Source of the DNA: Bacteroidota bacterium
Lineage (GTDB): Bacteria; Bacteroidota; Bacteroidia; Chitinophagales; Chitinophagaceae
Reading direction: 5' to 3'
Length of the DNA stretch: 64,000 nt
NCBI GenBank assembly: GCA_018266555.1
Contig: JAFEAF010000006.1
Coordinates: 223,088 to 287,087, forward strand
Part shown: piece after piece, positions 18,111-27,681 of the stretch
Layout of the letters: every line of letters starts with the position of its first letter
Position numbering within the stretch: position 1 is the stretch's first letter
Notes under the pieces: generated by a model
Told to the model about the DNA's origin: nothing
What the model saw: only the letters and a program-made list of their open reading frames with translations
The model's database searches: none
Translations under genes and position numbers: made by a program

Positions 18111-19460
18111 TCATTCACTTTCTTTTAAAATTCTTAATTCTTTCGGATAATAATTGTTGATACGATTGGGTAAAACATTTATCCATCCCAAATTATGTCC
18201 GTTGAATTGTACTAATTGCCACCCGGTACGATCCGCTTTAGTTTGAATTTCTTTTTTTTGCAAATATTTTATAGACATGTTATAATCCAGTTGTATTGCA
18301 GGAATCGTTTCAGCAAGTAAATGGCTCATCGCCAAAGCATGATCGGGAATGAATTTATCCCGGATGATTAGTCCGGTTGCCACGCCTTTATATACTATCT
18401 GAAGATGATCGGACAGGAAAGTTATCTCATCACTTAATTTTTCCGCAATAGCATAAACGGTATCATGGTACCGGATAAACCGGGCGGATTTTTTTTTAAC
18501 CCAGTTTTTAATAACCGCTATTTCATTTTTATTCAACGAATCAACTTTCTGCTTTGTTTTTTTCATAATCCTATCATCGCCTTCTGTTTTTTTAAAACAT
18601 GCCAGGAAAAATCCTTCACCTTTTACCTTATCCGGCCAGAAACGATAACCGGTTGATGATTCAATAATATTCCAAATTTTATCAATTGCCAACCGGCAAT
18701 TATCAACTGGCAATTCCTCCATCATCCATTTGCAAATATCCTCGTCTTCTTCTTTTGAATAAGAACAGGTGCAATAAATCAGAATCCCGTTTTTTTTCAA
18801 AGCCGGAAACACATCTGCTATAATCCGCTGCTGGCGCTGGCTGCAGAGCTGTACATTATTTTCACTCCATTCATTGATTGCTTCAGGGTCTCTCCGGAAT
18901 AAACCGCTGCCGCTACAGGGAGCATCTACCACGATCACATCAAAATAGTTTTCAAGCTTCGTAAAATCTTTGGGATCGTTGTTTGACACAACTACATTAC
19001 CTGCGCCCCACTTGATAATATTATCCTTTAAAATATTCACTCTTGAACGAATCACTTCATTACTTACCAGCAAACTGTCTTCTGATATCAGAGATTGTAT
19101 ATGCGCAGATTTTCCTCCCGGCGCTGCACAGAGATCCAAAACTTTCAGAGGCTTTGATAAATCAACAGTTTGTTTCAATGCCTGCTCGATAAACATGCTG
19201 CTGGCTTCCTGCACATAATAACAACCTGCATGAAACAACGGATCAAAAGTGAAAGAAGGCCGTTCTGCCAGATAGTAACCGTACTCAGTCCAGGGAACTG
19301 CCCCCCCAACCCCCGAAGGGGGGATTTGGGCTTCCGAATTTTTAAATGGGTTTATCCGTATAGAAGTGATTTGCTCACCTGATGCATGAACTTTTTCAAA
19401 AGCTTCTTTATCGAAACCTTCGATGCCTTCCAAAGATGATACTAATTTTTCGGGTAACAC
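18111..19460 (-). CDS. rsmF: RsmF/NOL1-type rRNA (cytosine-C5) methyltransferase
   Basis: SAM-dependent RNA m5C methyltransferase. The SAM loop DLCAAPGGKSAH lies at about residues 109-120. The two catalytic cysteines are Cys182 (DAPCSGSGLF) and Cys232 (CTCSYSKEEDE). A C-terminal PUA-like region, IQLDYNMSIKYLQKKEI with W-QLVQFNGHNLGWIN, is typical of RsmF/YebU. Residues 43-54 are a proline/glycine insert encoded by a palindromic repeat (19299-19334) that looks intergenic in origin. It sits between the rRNA-binding N-terminus and the conserved VPW-EYGYYL segment and keeps the frame. It is the first gene of a probable operon with the LysM gene. Confidence 0.9.
   Translation of the reverse strand: MLPEKLVSSLEGIEGFDKEAFEKVHASGEQITSIRINPFKNSEAQIPPSGVGGAVPWTEYGYYLAERPSFTFDPLFHAGCYYVQEASSMFIEQALKQTVDLSKPLKVLDLCAAPGGKSAHIQSLISEDSLLVSNEVIRSRVNILKDNIIKWGAGNVVVSNNDPKDFTKLENYFDVIVVDAPCSGSGLFRRDPEAINEWSENNVQLCSQRQQRIIADVFPALKKNGILIYCTCSYSKEEDEDICKWMMEELPVDNCRLAIDKIWNIIESSTGYRFWPDKVKGEGFFLACFKKTEGDDRIMKKTKQKVDSLNKNEIAVIKNWVKKKSARFIRYHDTVYAIAEKLSDEITFLSDHLQIVYKGVATGLIIRDKFIPDHALAMSHLLAETIPAIQLDYNMSIKYLQKKEIQTKADRTGWQLVQFNGHNLGWINVLPNRINNYYPKELRILKESE
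19299..19334 (-). repeat. In-frame palindromic G/C repeat inside the rsmF-like gene
   Basis: The sequence has a CCCCC-GAA-GGGGGG palindrome (19310-19323) flanked by CCCCCCCAA and ATTTGGG. It adds 12 codons (EAQIPPSGVGGA) without disturbing the frame. It resembles the CCCC-GAAGGGG intergenic repeats common in Bacteroidota. Confidence 0.7.
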
Positions 19461-19622
19461 TTATCAAACTTAAAGAATAATAAAAGAGGCTGGCTGAAAT
19501 GTCAATTTTTCTATTTCCCATTATGCGCTCAGGACACAAAGAATCTTTATTAAACTCAATTTTCTTTCGTGCTTAGAGGCATTGAGGGAAAGATTACATT
19601 CAACACAGCCTTTGGGAGGCTT

Positions 19623-21851
19623 TTATTTCATCAGCACAATAGCCGCATTCACCTGGTCAGTATATGCTTTGATAACTTTCGTCACAACCTCAATATTATC
19701 CTGCGCCTCTTTCCAGTTTCGTTGTTCAATAGCTTCACGTATTCCCGGCAGCGTTTTTACCCCATAACCGGTATAATATCCCGGTGCATATATTTCATGC
19801 TTGTACCAACTGCGGCGGGGCAATCCATCCGGATTGATTAAACTTCTTTCCGCTTTGTATAAAACATCATTCAACTGATTTTCTTTTTCCGCAGAAAGCT
19901 GAGTGGCTTTACTATATAATTTTTCATATTCAGCGCTGGCATCTTTCAATTGCACCATGGCATTTTCAAGATCACTGAAATTGAGAAAGGGCACTAATCC
20001 TTTTATAGTTGGAGGCACATACGTTTTTGTAGGATCATGAGCCAGCACAAATAATTTTTCATTGATCATTTTATTATCTGTTTCCGTTTCATTGCGACTG
20101 TTATCCAGCAACGTTTTCACTTCGCCCACATAATCATTTACTGTTTTATAAAAACTGTTGAAGTTCATTGGCAACACATCAGCATCCGCCATCCGCATGG
20201 TTATCCTTCCTGCAGTTTTGGATAACGCAACACCATATTGAAATCCCGGATCTTTGAATTTTGTAAACAAGTCATACGAATCATAAATAGAGTGATACTC
20301 GCCGCCAGGATCTTCGCCGCCAAAACCAATATCCATCGAAGCAATTCCCAAATGCTGAAGAAAGGAAGAATAATCTGACCCCGCACCCAACGCACCTAAT
20401 TTGATATTTTTGTTTCCAAGCATCTTACTCCGCATAGCTGCATCAGCTCTCACCATTGTTCTTGCATAGTGTCTCTCTTTTATTGAAACACCCGTTTGCG
20501 GATCCATCACATCATCGGCTACCTGGTTAAAAAATGGCTCCAATGTATGCGAACCCGATGCGCCAATGAATCCTCTTCCATTGCCATCACTGTTAATATA
20601 GATTACTGCTTTTTGTTTCAACTCCTGCTGGTGATCTTCCACCCATTCAGTAGAACCAAGCAGCGCCGGTTCTTCGCCATCCCAGGCACAAAAAACAATG
20701 GTTCTTTTAGGTTGGTATCCCTTTTTTACCAATTCAGAAATAGCTCTTGCTTCTTCTAACTCTGCCACTAAACCGCTGAGTGGATCTGCAGCGCCATTCA
20801 CCCATCCATCATGATGGTTGCCACGTATCACCCATTCATCCGGCAATTCATTACCCGGCATTTTTGCAATCACATCGTACAATTGTTTTTTATCCCAGTT
20901 AAATTCTAATTTCAAATGCACTTTTTCTGTGCTGGGACCAACATGATATGTAATCGGTAAACCGCCTCTCCATGATGGAGGCGCCACCTGTCCTTTCAAT
21001 AATTGCAATAATGGCTGTGCATCGGCATAAGAAATCGGGAGCACAGGGATTTTCATAATGGTTACTGCATCTTTTCTATCCAGTCGTTTTGCATCTTTTG
21101 TAGCGCCAACATCCGGCGTCAACGGATCACCGGGATACACCGGCATATCCATCACTGAACCCCTTTGTACACCATCCTTCGGTTTGAACGGGCCTTCAGG
21201 ATAAATATCTCCCTGCACATATCCATCATCAGCCGGATCAGAATAAATAATACAACCGATCGCACCATGTTCATACGCTACCTTGGGTTTAATACCTCTC
21301 CATGAGCCGCCATATTTGGCTATAACAATTTTCCCTTTGACACTTACTCCCATTCTTTCCAACTCTTCATAATCTGCGGGAACACCCCGGTTCACAAAAA
21401 CTAATTCAGCCGTTACATCGCCATCAGCAGAATAGGCATTGTAAGTTGGTAATTGTTCCGAATATTGTCCCGTAGTTTTATCTCCGGCTATAGCCGACTC
21501 CTGCAGTTTCGGTTTATATGTTTTATCGCCCACTATTTCCAGCATTCTTGTTTTAGGGGTCGGGAACAATGGATAATAAGAAGCTATTTCAGTCTGGTAT
21601 CCCCAACTACGCAAAAGATTTGCTATGTATTCTGCATTCGCTTTATCCTGAGGGCTGCCCACATGATGCGGATGCGATGAAAGAAATTTCATCCATTCAT
21701 CCTGGTTGGATGCTTTGATTAAACCGTCAAACTGTTTTTCCCAATCCAATTGTTTAGTAGCATGGGCGTCTGTAAAACCCATCAGTTTTTCCTGTGCATG
21801 TACTGAAACAAAAAGAAATAAAGCTGTAAAAAATAAAAATACTTGTTTCAT
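19623..21851 (-). CDS. Secreted M28 metallopeptidase, glutamate carboxypeptidase II-like
   Basis: A 742-residue exported zinc peptidase. A signal peptide (1-19) precedes a PA (protease-associated) domain at about residues 110-280, with RGVPADYEEL and GKIVIAKYGG. The M28 catalytic core contains RGNHHDGWVNGAADPLSG (His and bridging Asp), CAWDGEEPALLGSTEW (Glu pair), INSDGNGRG (Asp) and EYHSIYDSYD (His). A transferrin-receptor-like dimerisation domain ends the protein. This layout is that of folate hydrolase/PSMA-type carboxypeptidases. Alone in its unit; downstream is intergenic. Likely degrades peptides in the periplasm; exact substrate unknown. Confidence 0.92.
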   Translation of the reverse strand: MKQVFLFFTALFLFVSVHAQEKLMGFTDAHATKQLDWEKQFDGLIKASNQDEWMKFLSSHPHHVGSPQDKANAEYIANLLRSWGYQTEIASYYPLFPTPKTRMLEIVGDKTYKPKLQESAIAGDKTTGQYSEQLPTYNAYSADGDVTAELVFVNRGVPADYEELERMGVSVKGKIVIAKYGGSWRGIKPKVAYEHGAIGCIIYSDPADDGYVQGDIYPEGPFKPKDGVQRGSVMDMPVYPGDPLTPDVGATKDAKRLDRKDAVTIMKIPVLPISYADAQPLLQLLKGQVAPPSWRGGLPITYHVGPSTEKVHLKLEFNWDKKQLYDVIAKMPGNELPDEWVIRGNHHDGWVNGAADPLSGLVAELEEARAISELVKKGYQPKRTIVFCAWDGEEPALLGSTEWVEDHQQELKQKAVIYINSDGNGRGFIGASGSHTLEPFFNQVADDVMDPQTGVSIKERHYARTMVRADAAMRSKMLGNKNIKLGALGAGSDYSSFLQHLGIASMDIGFGGEDPGGEYHSIYDSYDLFTKFKDPGFQYGVALSKTAGRITMRMADADVLPMNFNSFYKTVNDYVGEVKTLLDNSRNETETDNKMINEKLFVLAHDPTKTYVPPTIKGLVPFLNFSDLENAMVQLKDASAEYEKLYSKATQLSAEKENQLNDVLYKAERSLINPDGLPRRSWYKHEIYAPGYYTGYGVKTLPGIREAIEQRNWKEAQDNIEVVTKVIKAYTDQVNAAIVLMK

Positions 21852-21893
21852 TGTATATGGTTTTTAGTTATGAAGTCAACTTTATTGAGAGCT

Positions 21894-21941
21894 AGCCTGC
21901 CGGCAGGCTGGTATCATTACCTGCTGCTACGCTCAGTTCGG
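21894..21941. repeat. Palindrome plus dispersed repeat, copy 2
   Basis: AGCCTGCC/GGCAGGCT forms a perfect 16-base palindrome (21894-21909). It is followed by a copy of the repeat seen at 5609-5638 (TGCTACGCTCAGTTC). It lies between the M28 peptidase start and pntB. Confidence 0.6.
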
Positions 21942-22007
21942 TCTCAGATAAATATATTCGGTTTTACTCACGAAATGCAAATTTCATTTTCACCTATCTG
22001 ACATTTG

Positions 22008-23489
22008 CTACAAATTCTTTATCTCTGCAATCAGATCCTGCAACACTTTCTTGGCATCACCAAATAACATAGAAGTTTTTTTCTGAAAGAATAAATCATT
22101 TTCAATTCCTGCATAGCCGGGTTTCATACTTCTTTTATTTACGATCACATGCTTTGCCAACTCCACTTCCAATATCGGCATTCCGTATATCGGAGAAGAT
22201 GGATCTGTTTTGGCTGCGGGGTTCACCACATCATTAGCGCCTAACACCAGCGCTACATCTGTTGTTGGAAAATCTTCATTTGCCTGTTCCATTTCCAGCA
22301 ATTTTTCATAACTCACATCGGCTTCTGCCAGCAATACATTCATGTGCCCGGGCATGCGTCCCGCAACAGGATGAATCGCATATTTTACATCTACTCCTCT
22401 TTCTACTAACAATTTTTCCAGGTCATGACAGGCATGTTGCGCCTGCGCCACTGCTAATCCATAACCGGGCACAATCATCACCCTGTTTGCATACGCCATC
22501 AGCACAGCCGCATCGCTCAATGTAATTTCTTTGTAGGTTCCATGTTGCTTTTGTCCTGTTACTCCGGATTTATTGCCTCCACCAAATGAACCAATCAGCA
22601 CATTCGCCAGCGAACGATTCATGGCTTTGCACATCAGAATTGTGAGTAAGGTTCCCGCTGCGCCGACTAAAATACCGCCTGTTAACATCACTTTATTATC
22701 ATATAAAAATCCGCCGCAAGCCGCAGCCACTCCGGTAAAAGAATTCAATAAAGAAATAACCACCGGCATATCTGCACCACCGATGGGCATTACAAAAAAC
22801 ACTCCATATAACAGAGCCAAAACAAATACTCCATAAAATATTAAATGCCCTTTCAAAGTAAATACGGCGGAAGTTCCATCAAAGCGAAACAAGTCATCCG
22901 CATTTACAAAAAGATAAACTGCTAATACAAATACGCCGGCAAGTATGATAAGATTGAGTATATGCTGGCCTTTAAATGAAAAATCCTTGATTGTGCCGTT
23001 TAATTTTCCCCATGCAATCATGCTTCCCGAAAAAGAAACAGAACCGATCATCAATCCAAGTAAAATGATCAGAAGTTCTCCCTGCGAAACAACCACCGAA
23101 AGAAACCCGGAAGGCGGTAACGAAGTAATTACCGGATGACTGACCAGTCTATTAAATTCTACAATAGAGATCAATGCTGCGCAGGCTCCGCCCATTCCAT
23201 TAAACATACTCACCATTTCCGGCATGGCTGTCATCTTCACTTTTTTTGCTGCCAGCGTACCGATGATTCCTCCAATCAAAATACCGCCGAATATCCATCC
23301 GTAATTGTGCAGCCCGTTTCCCTGTTCGTCTTTATATAAAAAAATAGTTCCGAGAATGGCAATACACATCCCAAATGCTGCCAACAAATTTCCTCTCCTT
23401 GCCCTTGCAGGATGAGCCAGCATCTTTAATCCTAAAATAAAAGTAACTGCCCCGATAAGATATATTAGTGTAAGTATGTTTAATTCCAT
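22008..23489 (-). CDS. pntB: NAD(P) transhydrogenase subunit beta
   Basis: Beta subunit of the proton-translocating transhydrogenase (NADH + NADP+ to NAD+ + NADPH) in the inner membrane. The N-terminal two-thirds holds about nine hydrophobic helices. The C-terminal NADP(H)-binding domain III contains VPGYGLAVAQAQHA, HPVAGRMPGHMNVLLAEA, GANDVVNPAA and KRSMKPGYAG. At 493 residues it is slightly longer than E. coli PntB (462). It is third in the order pntAA-pntAB-pntB, the three-gene form with a split alpha subunit. A 144-base gap with a small palindrome separates it from pntAB. Confidence 0.96.
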   Translation of the reverse strand: MELNILTLIYLIGAVTFILGLKMLAHPARARRGNLLAAFGMCIAILGTIFLYKDEQGNGLHNYGWIFGGILIGGIIGTLAAKKVKMTAMPEMVSMFNGMGGACAALISIVEFNRLVSHPVITSLPPSGFLSVVVSQGELLIILLGLMIGSVSFSGSMIAWGKLNGTIKDFSFKGQHILNLIILAGVFVLAVYLFVNADDLFRFDGTSAVFTLKGHLIFYGVFVLALLYGVFFVMPIGGADMPVVISLLNSFTGVAAACGGFLYDNKVMLTGGILVGAAGTLLTILMCKAMNRSLANVLIGSFGGGNKSGVTGQKQHGTYKEITLSDAAVLMAYANRVMIVPGYGLAVAQAQHACHDLEKLLVERGVDVKYAIHPVAGRMPGHMNVLLAEADVSYEKLLEMEQANEDFPTTDVALVLGANDVVNPAAKTDPSSPIYGMPILEVELAKHVIVNKRSMKPGYAGIENDLFFQKKTSMLFGDAKKVLQDLIAEIKNL

Positions 23490-23505
23490 ATTGCTCCTTC
23501 TGATT

Positions 23506-23522
23506 CCCCTCCTTCAGAGGGG
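23506..23522. repeat. Small G/C palindrome between pntAB and pntB
   Basis: CCCCTC and GAGGGG form a 6-bp stem with loop CTTCA. It is of the same style as the repeat in the rsmF-like gene and may affect pntB expression. Confidence 0.5.
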
Positions 23523-23633
23523 CTTACCACTCACAGCCCAAAATGCAGCAAGTGGATTTTTACTTTTAATATTTTTTAAAGAACCTAAGACAAATAAAGT
23601 GTTTAAGAAATCTTCGTAAGTCTCTTTAGGGAT

Positions 23634-23951
23634 TTAGGACTTTTTCTTTTTCTTACTGAACATCTCCAGCATCCGATCTGTAACCACAAAACCGCCAACC
23701 ACATTCAAGGTTCCCAATATAACTGCCAAAAACCCTAATATCAATGCGAGGTAATTATCATGTTCTGCTTTTCCCATTACGATAATAGCGCCGATGATCA
23801 CTACGCCATGAATGGCATTGGCACCACTCATGAGCGGAGTATGAAGCACACTCGGTACTCTTCCAATAACTTCGATTCCTACAAATATCATGAGGATGAC
23901 AATGTAGATCATTTGCTGATTAGCTGTTATCCAGGATAAAACAGAATTCAT
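23634..23951 (-). CDS. pntAB: NAD(P) transhydrogenase subunit alpha, membrane part
   Basis: A 105-residue protein equal to the C-terminal membrane domain of a fused PntA. Three hydrophobic helices are visible, with GVEVIGRVPSVLHTPLMSGANAIHG in the first half, the typical signature, and a GFVVTDRMLEMF end. A lysine run (KKKKKS) closes it on the cytosolic side. It follows pntAA by 30 bases and belongs to the same unit. Confidence 0.95.
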   Translation of the reverse strand: MNSVLSWITANQQMIYIVILMIFVGIEVIGRVPSVLHTPLMSGANAIHGVVIIGAIIVMGKAEHDNYLALILGFLAVILGTLNVVGGFVVTDRMLEMFSKKKKKS

Positions 23952-23981
23952 AAAAATATTTCAAGATTCAATCCCGAAAGC

Positions 23982-25100
23982 TTACGGGATCAATTTTACT
24001 TTTTCATGAACCACTTCTCCATCATGAGCAATGCAACTGCCTTTTACCAAATCATCTTCCCAATTCAAATTCAATTGCCCTTCTTTTGTTACAATCAGGT
24101 TCAAAAAATTCAGAATATTTTTCCCATACATTTTGCTTGCATCGGATGGCATGGTAGCCGGCAAATTTGAATTGCCTACAATAGTAACGCCTTTATATTC
24201 TATGGTTTCATTATTTTTTGTAAACGGTGTATTGCCTCCTGTTGCCGCAGCAATGTCAATGATCACAGAACCATTTTTCATTTCATCAATCATTTCTTCT
24301 GTCACCAGTATTGGCGCTTTTTTGCCATGAATTTGAGCTGTTGTAATTACAATATCTGCTTTGGCTATGCTTTCAGCAATCTTTGCTTTTTGTTTTTTCA
24401 TAAAGTCTTCCGTTTGTTCCACTGCATAGCCACCGGCCTTACTGGCATCGGCAGCGCCTTCTACCTCTATAAATTTTGCACCGAGGCTCATCACCTCCTC
24501 TTTCACAGCAGGACGGGTATCAAAAACTTCTATTACAGCGCCAAGACGACGAGCTGTTGCTATGGCCTGTAATCCGGCAACGCCGGCGCCTAATATCACT
24601 ACTTTTGCAGGGGCAATGGTTCCTGCAGCTGTCATGAACATCGGGAAATACCTGGAATACAAATTGGCAGCTAATAGTACTGCTTTGTATCCGGCGATAT
24701 TTGCCTGTGAACTCAACACATCCATTACCTGGGCACGGGTGGTGCGGGGCAGCATATCCAAAGAAAAAACGGTTAGCCCTTCTTCCGCCCATTGTTGCAT
24801 CAATGATTGATTGAATAACGGCTGAAAAACACCGATGATGATCTTTGATTTTAGCTTCAGACTATCAGCCGAAGACAAAGGATGAATACTTAAAACAATA
24901 TCGGAGGTTTGAATTGTTTCAGGCCTGTCTTTAATAACAGCACCCGTTTTTTCGTATTCATCATTATTCCAGTAAGATTTTTTACCTGCATCCTTCTCTA
25001 CAACCACTGTGATGCCTTTTTTGGTTAATACAGATACCGTTTCGGGGGTTAAGGACACTCTTGTTTCAAAATCTGGTTCTTTCAATAAGCCAATCGTCAT
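23982..25100 (-). CDS. pntAA: NAD(P) transhydrogenase subunit alpha, NAD-binding part
   Basis: The 372-residue soluble domain I of transhydrogenase, which binds NAD(H). It belongs to the alanine dehydrogenase/PNT fold: an early RVSLTPETV segment, then the Rossmann loop VVILGAGVAGLQAIATARRLG (about residues 167-187) with the EVFDTRP acidic end. KKAPILVTEEM and GSVIIDIAAATGGN follow. It is first in the pntAA-pntAB-pntB unit. Confidence 0.95.
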   Translation of the reverse strand: MTIGLLKEPDFETRVSLTPETVSVLTKKGITVVVEKDAGKKSYWNNDEYEKTGAVIKDRPETIQTSDIVLSIHPLSSADSLKLKSKIIIGVFQPLFNQSLMQQWAEEGLTVFSLDMLPRTTRAQVMDVLSSQANIAGYKAVLLAANLYSRYFPMFMTAAGTIAPAKVVILGAGVAGLQAIATARRLGAVIEVFDTRPAVKEEVMSLGAKFIEVEGAADASKAGGYAVEQTEDFMKKQKAKIAESIAKADIVITTAQIHGKKAPILVTEEMIDEMKNGSVIIDIAAATGGNTPFTKNNETIEYKGVTIVGNSNLPATMPSDASKMYGKNILNFLNLIVTKEGQLNLNWEDDLVKGSCIAHDGEVVHEKVKLIP

Positions 25101-25174
25101 GAATCACGTATAAATAGGGCGTGAAGATATTGATTTTTTCGGCAGCAGCCTTGAGTTACTCTATGATTTTAATT

Positions 25175-25221
25175 AACCTGTTTAAGATTTTTCTCATATA
25201 AAATTCGTTAGAAAACAGGTT
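25175..25221. repeat. Inverted repeat between the methyltransferase gene and pntAA
   Basis: AACCTGTTT (25175-25183) and AAACAGGTT (25213-25221) can form a 9-bp stem with a 29-base loop. The loop is long and the T-run is on the plus-strand side, so a role as terminator is doubtful. Confidence 0.35.
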
Positions 25222-25270
25222 TTTTCACGGAAGTAAAAACACAATCAATATATACCAGGTAACCCTTTTC

Positions 25271-26068
25271 CTAAAAACGAATAATGAAATGTTGTTTTTC
25301 CAGAATTTCTTTCCTAAAAAATAAAATACCCACAAAAAAAAGATCAATACTTAAAGTAACAGAGTCATGTGCTTTACAATACTTCCATGCTTCTTCCATT
25401 TCAGCACTCCAGTGAATATCATCCATTACTATCACAGAAAAATTATTTGTTTTGTATAAAATGGTGTTGAAATAATTTACAGTCGGCTCCCGGCGATGGT
25501 TGCCATCTATAAAAGCGAAATCTATAGATGGTAATAAACTGATTGTTGTGCTTAGTGTTTCATCAAAATTTCCCTCTACAAGCCGTACATACTGTAAATC
25601 CAATTGTTTGAAATTATTTTTTGCATTTTCAGCAACCGTCTTTGCACCTTCAAAAGTTACAAGCGTTGCGCCAGGGTTTGCAAGAGACAAATAAGAGGTG
25701 GTAATTCCCAGTGAAGTTCCCAGTTCCAATATCGTATGCGGCTGATATTTTTTAACCATGCGAAACAATAATTGCCCGAATTTTCTTGGCTTCGCAGCGT
25801 TTGTTGCAATAGAGGCTATGGTGCGTTGATGTGATTTATCTGCAGAGGAGCCTGCACCGAAATCTTCGATTGTAAGAATGGTTTGATCTTTTTTTAATTT
25901 TGTTCGTAGCGTTTCAACAGTTTTATAGGCTGGATAACCTGTAGTATCATTCAGAATCTCTGTTATAAATTGAAAAACAAAAGGTGAATGAATGCCATGA
26001 CCTTTGCCATTGGAAGCAGTGAAGTAGTATTTAAAATATTTTAATGCTAATTGTGATTTTGAGAACAT
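25271..26068 (-). CDS. Class I SAM-dependent methyltransferase
   Basis: A 265-residue protein with an O-methyltransferase-like Rossmann core. The SAM loop reads ILELGTSLGITTSYLS (about residues 113-128). An acidic LVTFEG strand and a DFAFIDGNHRREPTVNYF segment follow, the latter comparable to the metal-binding loop of catechol-type O-methyltransferases, then VIVMDDIHW. The N-terminus has a conserved GHGIHSPFVFQFI motif that I associate with Bacteroidota members. Substrate unknown. Single gene flanked by repeats on both sides. Confidence 0.82.
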   Translation of the reverse strand: MFSKSQLALKYFKYYFTASNGKGHGIHSPFVFQFITEILNDTTGYPAYKTVETLRTKLKKDQTILTIEDFGAGSSADKSHQRTIASIATNAAKPRKFGQLLFRMVKKYQPHTILELGTSLGITTSYLSLANPGATLVTFEGAKTVAENAKNNFKQLDLQYVRLVEGNFDETLSTTISLLPSIDFAFIDGNHRREPTVNYFNTILYKTNNFSVIVMDDIHWSAEMEEAWKYCKAHDSVTLSIDLFFVGILFFRKEILEKQHFIIRF

Positions 26069-26159
26069 GAAGCAAAGTAAATATTCAAAAGTAGAAATCG
26101 TTTATGAAAGGTAATTCATTCACATATTCTGAATTAATTGTTCGCCAGATTAACTCCCT

Positions 26160-26182
26160 GCCTGCCTGCCCGGCAGGCAGGC
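26160..26182. repeat. Perfect 11-bp palindrome upstream of the methyltransferase gene
   Basis: GCCTGCCTGCC and GGCAGGCAGGC flank a single C. It shares the GCCTGCC/GGCAGGC core with 21894-21909. It lies seven bases after the folA stop and could form a strong hairpin, but no T-run follows. Confidence 0.6.
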
Positions 26183-26189
26183 TCACTAC

Positions 26190-26681
26190 TTATCTCCGCT
26201 CCCACACTTCGAACGAATACGCAAAATGATTCTTCTCATCTGCTTCATGAGTGTCTGTTCTGATCAATTTCCATTCTTTAGAATCTAACGCCGGGAAAAA
26301 AGTATCTCCCTCCGGTTCTGCATGGATGCGGGTGAGATAAATCCGTTGCGCTCTTTCAAAAAACATCTTGTAAATTTCTCCACCGCCAATCACAAAAACT
26401 TCTTTGGCATCCGTTTCTCCGGCTAATTTTAATGCATCATCTATGTTATTTACAACCGCAATACCTTCTGCATTCCAGCCAACCTGTCGGGTGATCATAA
26501 TATTTTTTCTTCCCGGCAAAGCTTTTCCTAATCCCTGGAAAGTTTTGCGGCCCATGATGACCGGCATTCCCCATGTAGTATTTTTGAAATACTGCATGTC
26601 AGTTGCCTGTCTCCAGGGCATCTGACCTTTTATCCCGATCACATTGTTATTCGCCGCTGCAACAATTAAAGAGATTATCAC
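26190..26681 (-). CDS. folA: Dihydrofolate reductase
   Basis: Reduces dihydrofolate to tetrahydrofolate with NADPH. The 163 residues are the usual length. Key positions are visible: VIG and GQMPW of the Met20-type loop, catalytic Asp28, MGRKTFQGLGKALPGRKNI for cofactor binding, and VIGGGEIYKMF near residue 97. It follows thyA by about 70 bases. The pairing is functional, since thymidylate synthase yields the dihydrofolate that this enzyme recycles. Confidence 0.96.
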   Translation of the reverse strand: MIISLIVAAANNNVIGIKGQMPWRQATDMQYFKNTTWGMPVIMGRKTFQGLGKALPGRKNIMITRQVGWNAEGIAVVNNIDDALKLAGETDAKEVFVIGGGEIYKMFFERAQRIYLTRIHAEPEGDTFFPALDSKEWKLIRTDTHEADEKNHFAYSFEVWERR

Positions 26682-26750
26682 TGAGTAATTTTAAAATCAG
26701 GACTGAATGATTCCGCTGTAAATCTAAAATCTTAAATCTGAAATCTGAAA

Positions 26751-27545
26751 TTATACTGCTACCGGTGCTTTGATAGGAGGGTGACACTGGTAATTCTCCA
26801 ATTTAAAATCTTCAAATTTAAAATCAAATATGTTTATTACTGAGGGATTCAGTTTCATATCTGGCAATGAAAAAGGAGTACGGCTCAGCTGTAGCTTTAC
26901 CTGTTCCATGTGATTGTTGTAGATATGAACATCCCCAAATGTATGAATGAACTCACCCGGTTTCAGGCCACAAACCTGTGCGATCATCATAGTGAGCAAC
27001 GCATACGAAGCAATATTAAAAGGAACTCCTAAAAACACATCGGCGCTGCGTTGATACAATTGACAACTCAATCGTCCATTGGCGGCATAAAACTGAAATA
27101 ACACATGGCAGGGCATCAATGCCATCTTGGGCAATTCTGCCACATTCCACGCACTGACGATCAATCTTCTGCTATCAGGATTTTTTTTGATCTGTGCGAT
27201 CAGTTCGCTGATCTGGTCAATAGTTTTTCCATCAGCGCCAATCCAGCTCCTCCATTGTTTTCCATACACGGGGCCTAATTCGCCTTGTTCATTCGCCCAT
27301 TCATCCCAGATACTGACTCCGTGTTCTTTCAGGTATTTAATATTTGTTTCACCTTTCAAAAACCAAAGTAATTCATAAATGATGCTTTTCAGATGCATTT
27401 TTTTTGTCGTCACCAATGGAAATCCCTTTTGAAGATCGAACCGTATTTGGTAACCGAAACAACTTTTAGTTCCGGTGCCGGTACGATCACTTTTTTCTTC
27501 GCCATGATCCAAAATATATTGAAGTAAATTCAGGTATTGCTGCAT
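26751..27545 (-). CDS. thyA: Thymidylate synthase
   Basis: Makes dTMP from dUMP with methylene-THF. The 264 residues match E. coli ThyA in length. DRTGTGTKS lies near the N-terminus, RRLIVSAWN near residue 126, the nucleophile Cys146 sits in [10 protein letters not shown], and [16 protein letters not shown] and HIYNNH follow. It is first of the thyA-folA pair. Confidence 0.97.
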   Translation of the reverse strand: MQQYLNLLQYILDHGEEKSDRTGTGTKSCFGYQIRFDLQKGFPLVTTKKMHLKSIIYELLWFLKGETNIKYLKEHGVSIWDEWANEQGELGPVYGKQWRSWIGADGKTIDQISELIAQIKKNPDSRRLIVSAWNVAELPKMALMPCHVLFQFYAANGRLSCQLYQRSADVFLGVPFNIASYALLTMMIAQVCGLKPGEFIHTFGDVHIYNNHMEQVKLQLSRTPFSLPDMKLNPSVINIFDFKFEDFKLENYQCHPPIKAPVAV

Positions 27546-27681
27546 GGGTGCAAGTTAAAAAAAAGCCCGCAGCTAAACATATATAGCTCAGCACTGTGGG
27601 GAAACTGTGAATTGATGAAAAATATTTTAATAACTGATTTTAATCATCCGGTTTAATTAATGAAACAAATAAACTTGTACT

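Noticed and set aside
24520..24792. Minus-strand frame of 90 codons with many cysteines
   Set aside because: It is an alternative frame within pntAA, which is clearly the real gene.
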